Part shown: piece by piece, positions 63,582 to 64,000 of the stretch
Numbering within the stretch: position 1 is the stretch's first letter
How the letters are laid out: each line of letters opens with the position of its first letter
From: JAXGZG01 sp040771825
GTDB lineage: Bacteria; Bacillota; Sulfobacillia; Fermentithermobacillales; Fermentithermobacillaceae
Direction: 5' to 3'
Length of the DNA: 64,000 nucleotides
NCBI GenBank assembly: GCA_040771825.1
Contig: JAXGZG010000003.1
Location: 1-64,000 of the forward strand
Position numbers and translations under genes: made by a program
Notes under the pieces: model-generated
Told to the model about the DNA's origin: nothing
The model's database searches: none
The model's input: the letters and a program-made list of their open reading frames with translations, nothing else

Positions 63582-64000
63582 ATGCTTGTTCCCATGCACC
63601 CGATACTTAAGGCCGCGACAGCAAGAAAGTATGGAATTGCGGCCCCCAATGTGTTTAGCGCCGAGAGCATTGCCACCTGCTTCGAAGCCGCTCTTGAACT
63701 CAAAGCGCCTATGGTTATAGATGTCGGAAGCGGCCTTGACCTTGAACTGATGGTCGATGTGACAAAGCACTACGCGAGAAGGCACCCTGAGGTCATTGTC
63801 TCGCTAAACCTAGACCATGGCAAAACCTTCGAAATGGCTGTACGCGCTATCCGAGCGGGTTTCTCGTCTGTCATGGTAGACAGATCCCAAACACCGCTTG
63901 AAGATAACATCCGGGAAACCGCTGAGATAGTCAAGATGGCTCATGCAGTCGGCGTCTCTGTCGAGGGCGAGATCGGTCATGTAGGTCTGGGAGTCAACTA
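63582..64000 (+). CDS. Class II fructose-bisphosphate/tagatose-bisphosphate aldolase, cut by the window end
   Basis: ATG 63582 with AAGGAAGGAG 7 bases upstream opens a frame still open at base 64000 (about 139 codons seen). It reads MHPILKAATARKYGIAAPNV, then SLNLDHGKTFEMAVRAIRAG with the first zinc ligand His and the catalytic Asp, then SSVMVDRSQTPLEDNIRETA and VEGEIGHVG. This is the class II aldolase pattern. It lies 15 bases after pfkA, so the two catalyse successive glycolytic steps from one transcript. Confidence 0.9.
   Translation, partial: MLVPMHPILKAATARKYGIAAPNVFSAESIATCFEAALELKAPMVIDVGSGLDLELMVDVTKHYARRHPEVIVSLNLDHGKTFEMAVRAIRAGFSSVMVDRSQTPLEDNIRETAEIVKMAHAVGVSVEGEIGHVGLGVN

Overview
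The window most likely comes from the chromosome of an anaerobic, Gram-positive-type bacterium (Bacillota, Clostridia-like; inferred). The basis is strong GGAGG ribosome sites with many GTG and TTG starts, an S-layer-homology (SLH) surface protein, GTP-dependent PEP carboxykinase, a tungsten-type aldehyde:ferredoxin oxidoreductase, a 2-oxoacid:ferredoxin oxidoreductase remnant, and PTS sugar uptake. No rRNA, replication origin or CRISPR array was seen.

Layout. 0.2-5.0 kb: a 1.6-kilo-residue SLH surface protein on the minus strand. 5.3-8.6 kb: nested mobile DNA, with an IS66 element split by an IS21 element, followed by the tail of a large serine recombinase. 8.8-9.5 kb: a seven-gene tRNA operon with a clear promoter and terminator. 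9.7-20.6 kb: ordinary chromosome (S10 and M14 peptidases, MATE exporter, small membrane protein, PEP carboxykinase, tRNA-Pro, an MFS remnant, an M24 peptidase). 21-22.4 kb: a frameshifted DUF234-type ATPase.

22.7-34.7 kb holds the most interesting metabolic unit. An IclR regulator heads a minus-strand operon of about eleven genes: ferredoxin, iron-sulfur flavoprotein, MoaD-like protein, tungsten-type AOR, a Na+/solute symporter with its small partner, a tautomerase, a two-gene molybdenum hydroxylase and a flavin reductase. A DUF917 gene is divergent. TTGCA-type inverted repeats in the shared intergenic region are candidate operators. The set looks like a dedicated pathway that imports an organic acid or heterocycle and processes it with both Mo and W enzymes. 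The substrate cannot be read from the sequence.

34.8-42 kb is a mobile-element graveyard: an IstB relic, a truncated 2-oxoacid:ferredoxin oxidoreductase gamma gene, a second IS21 copy, an IS3-family element with recognisable ends, and three tandem tyrosine recombinases arranged like a RIT (recombinase-in-trio) element, two of them broken. 42.7-45.3 kb encodes a D-cysteine desulfhydrase-type enzyme and an NhaC-family transporter. 47.1-54.1 kb contains two diverged copies of a three-gene transposon (zinc-ribbon protein, DDE transposase, ExeA/MuB-like ATPase). One is decayed and one intact; the intact one appears to have cut into an erythromycin-esterase-like lipoprotein gene. 54.1-55.7 kb is a run of gene fragments.

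55.9-64 kb is a sugar-utilisation locus. On the minus strand are a cupin-XRE regulator, GH4 phospho-glycosidase, SIS-domain isomerase, PTS IIB/IIC/IIA and a PHP phosphatase. Divergently come a DMT-type membrane protein, 6-phosphofructokinase (with a frameshift) and a class II aldolase running off the window. Together they would take a beta-glycoside in as its phosphate, cleave it, and feed the product into lower glycolysis.
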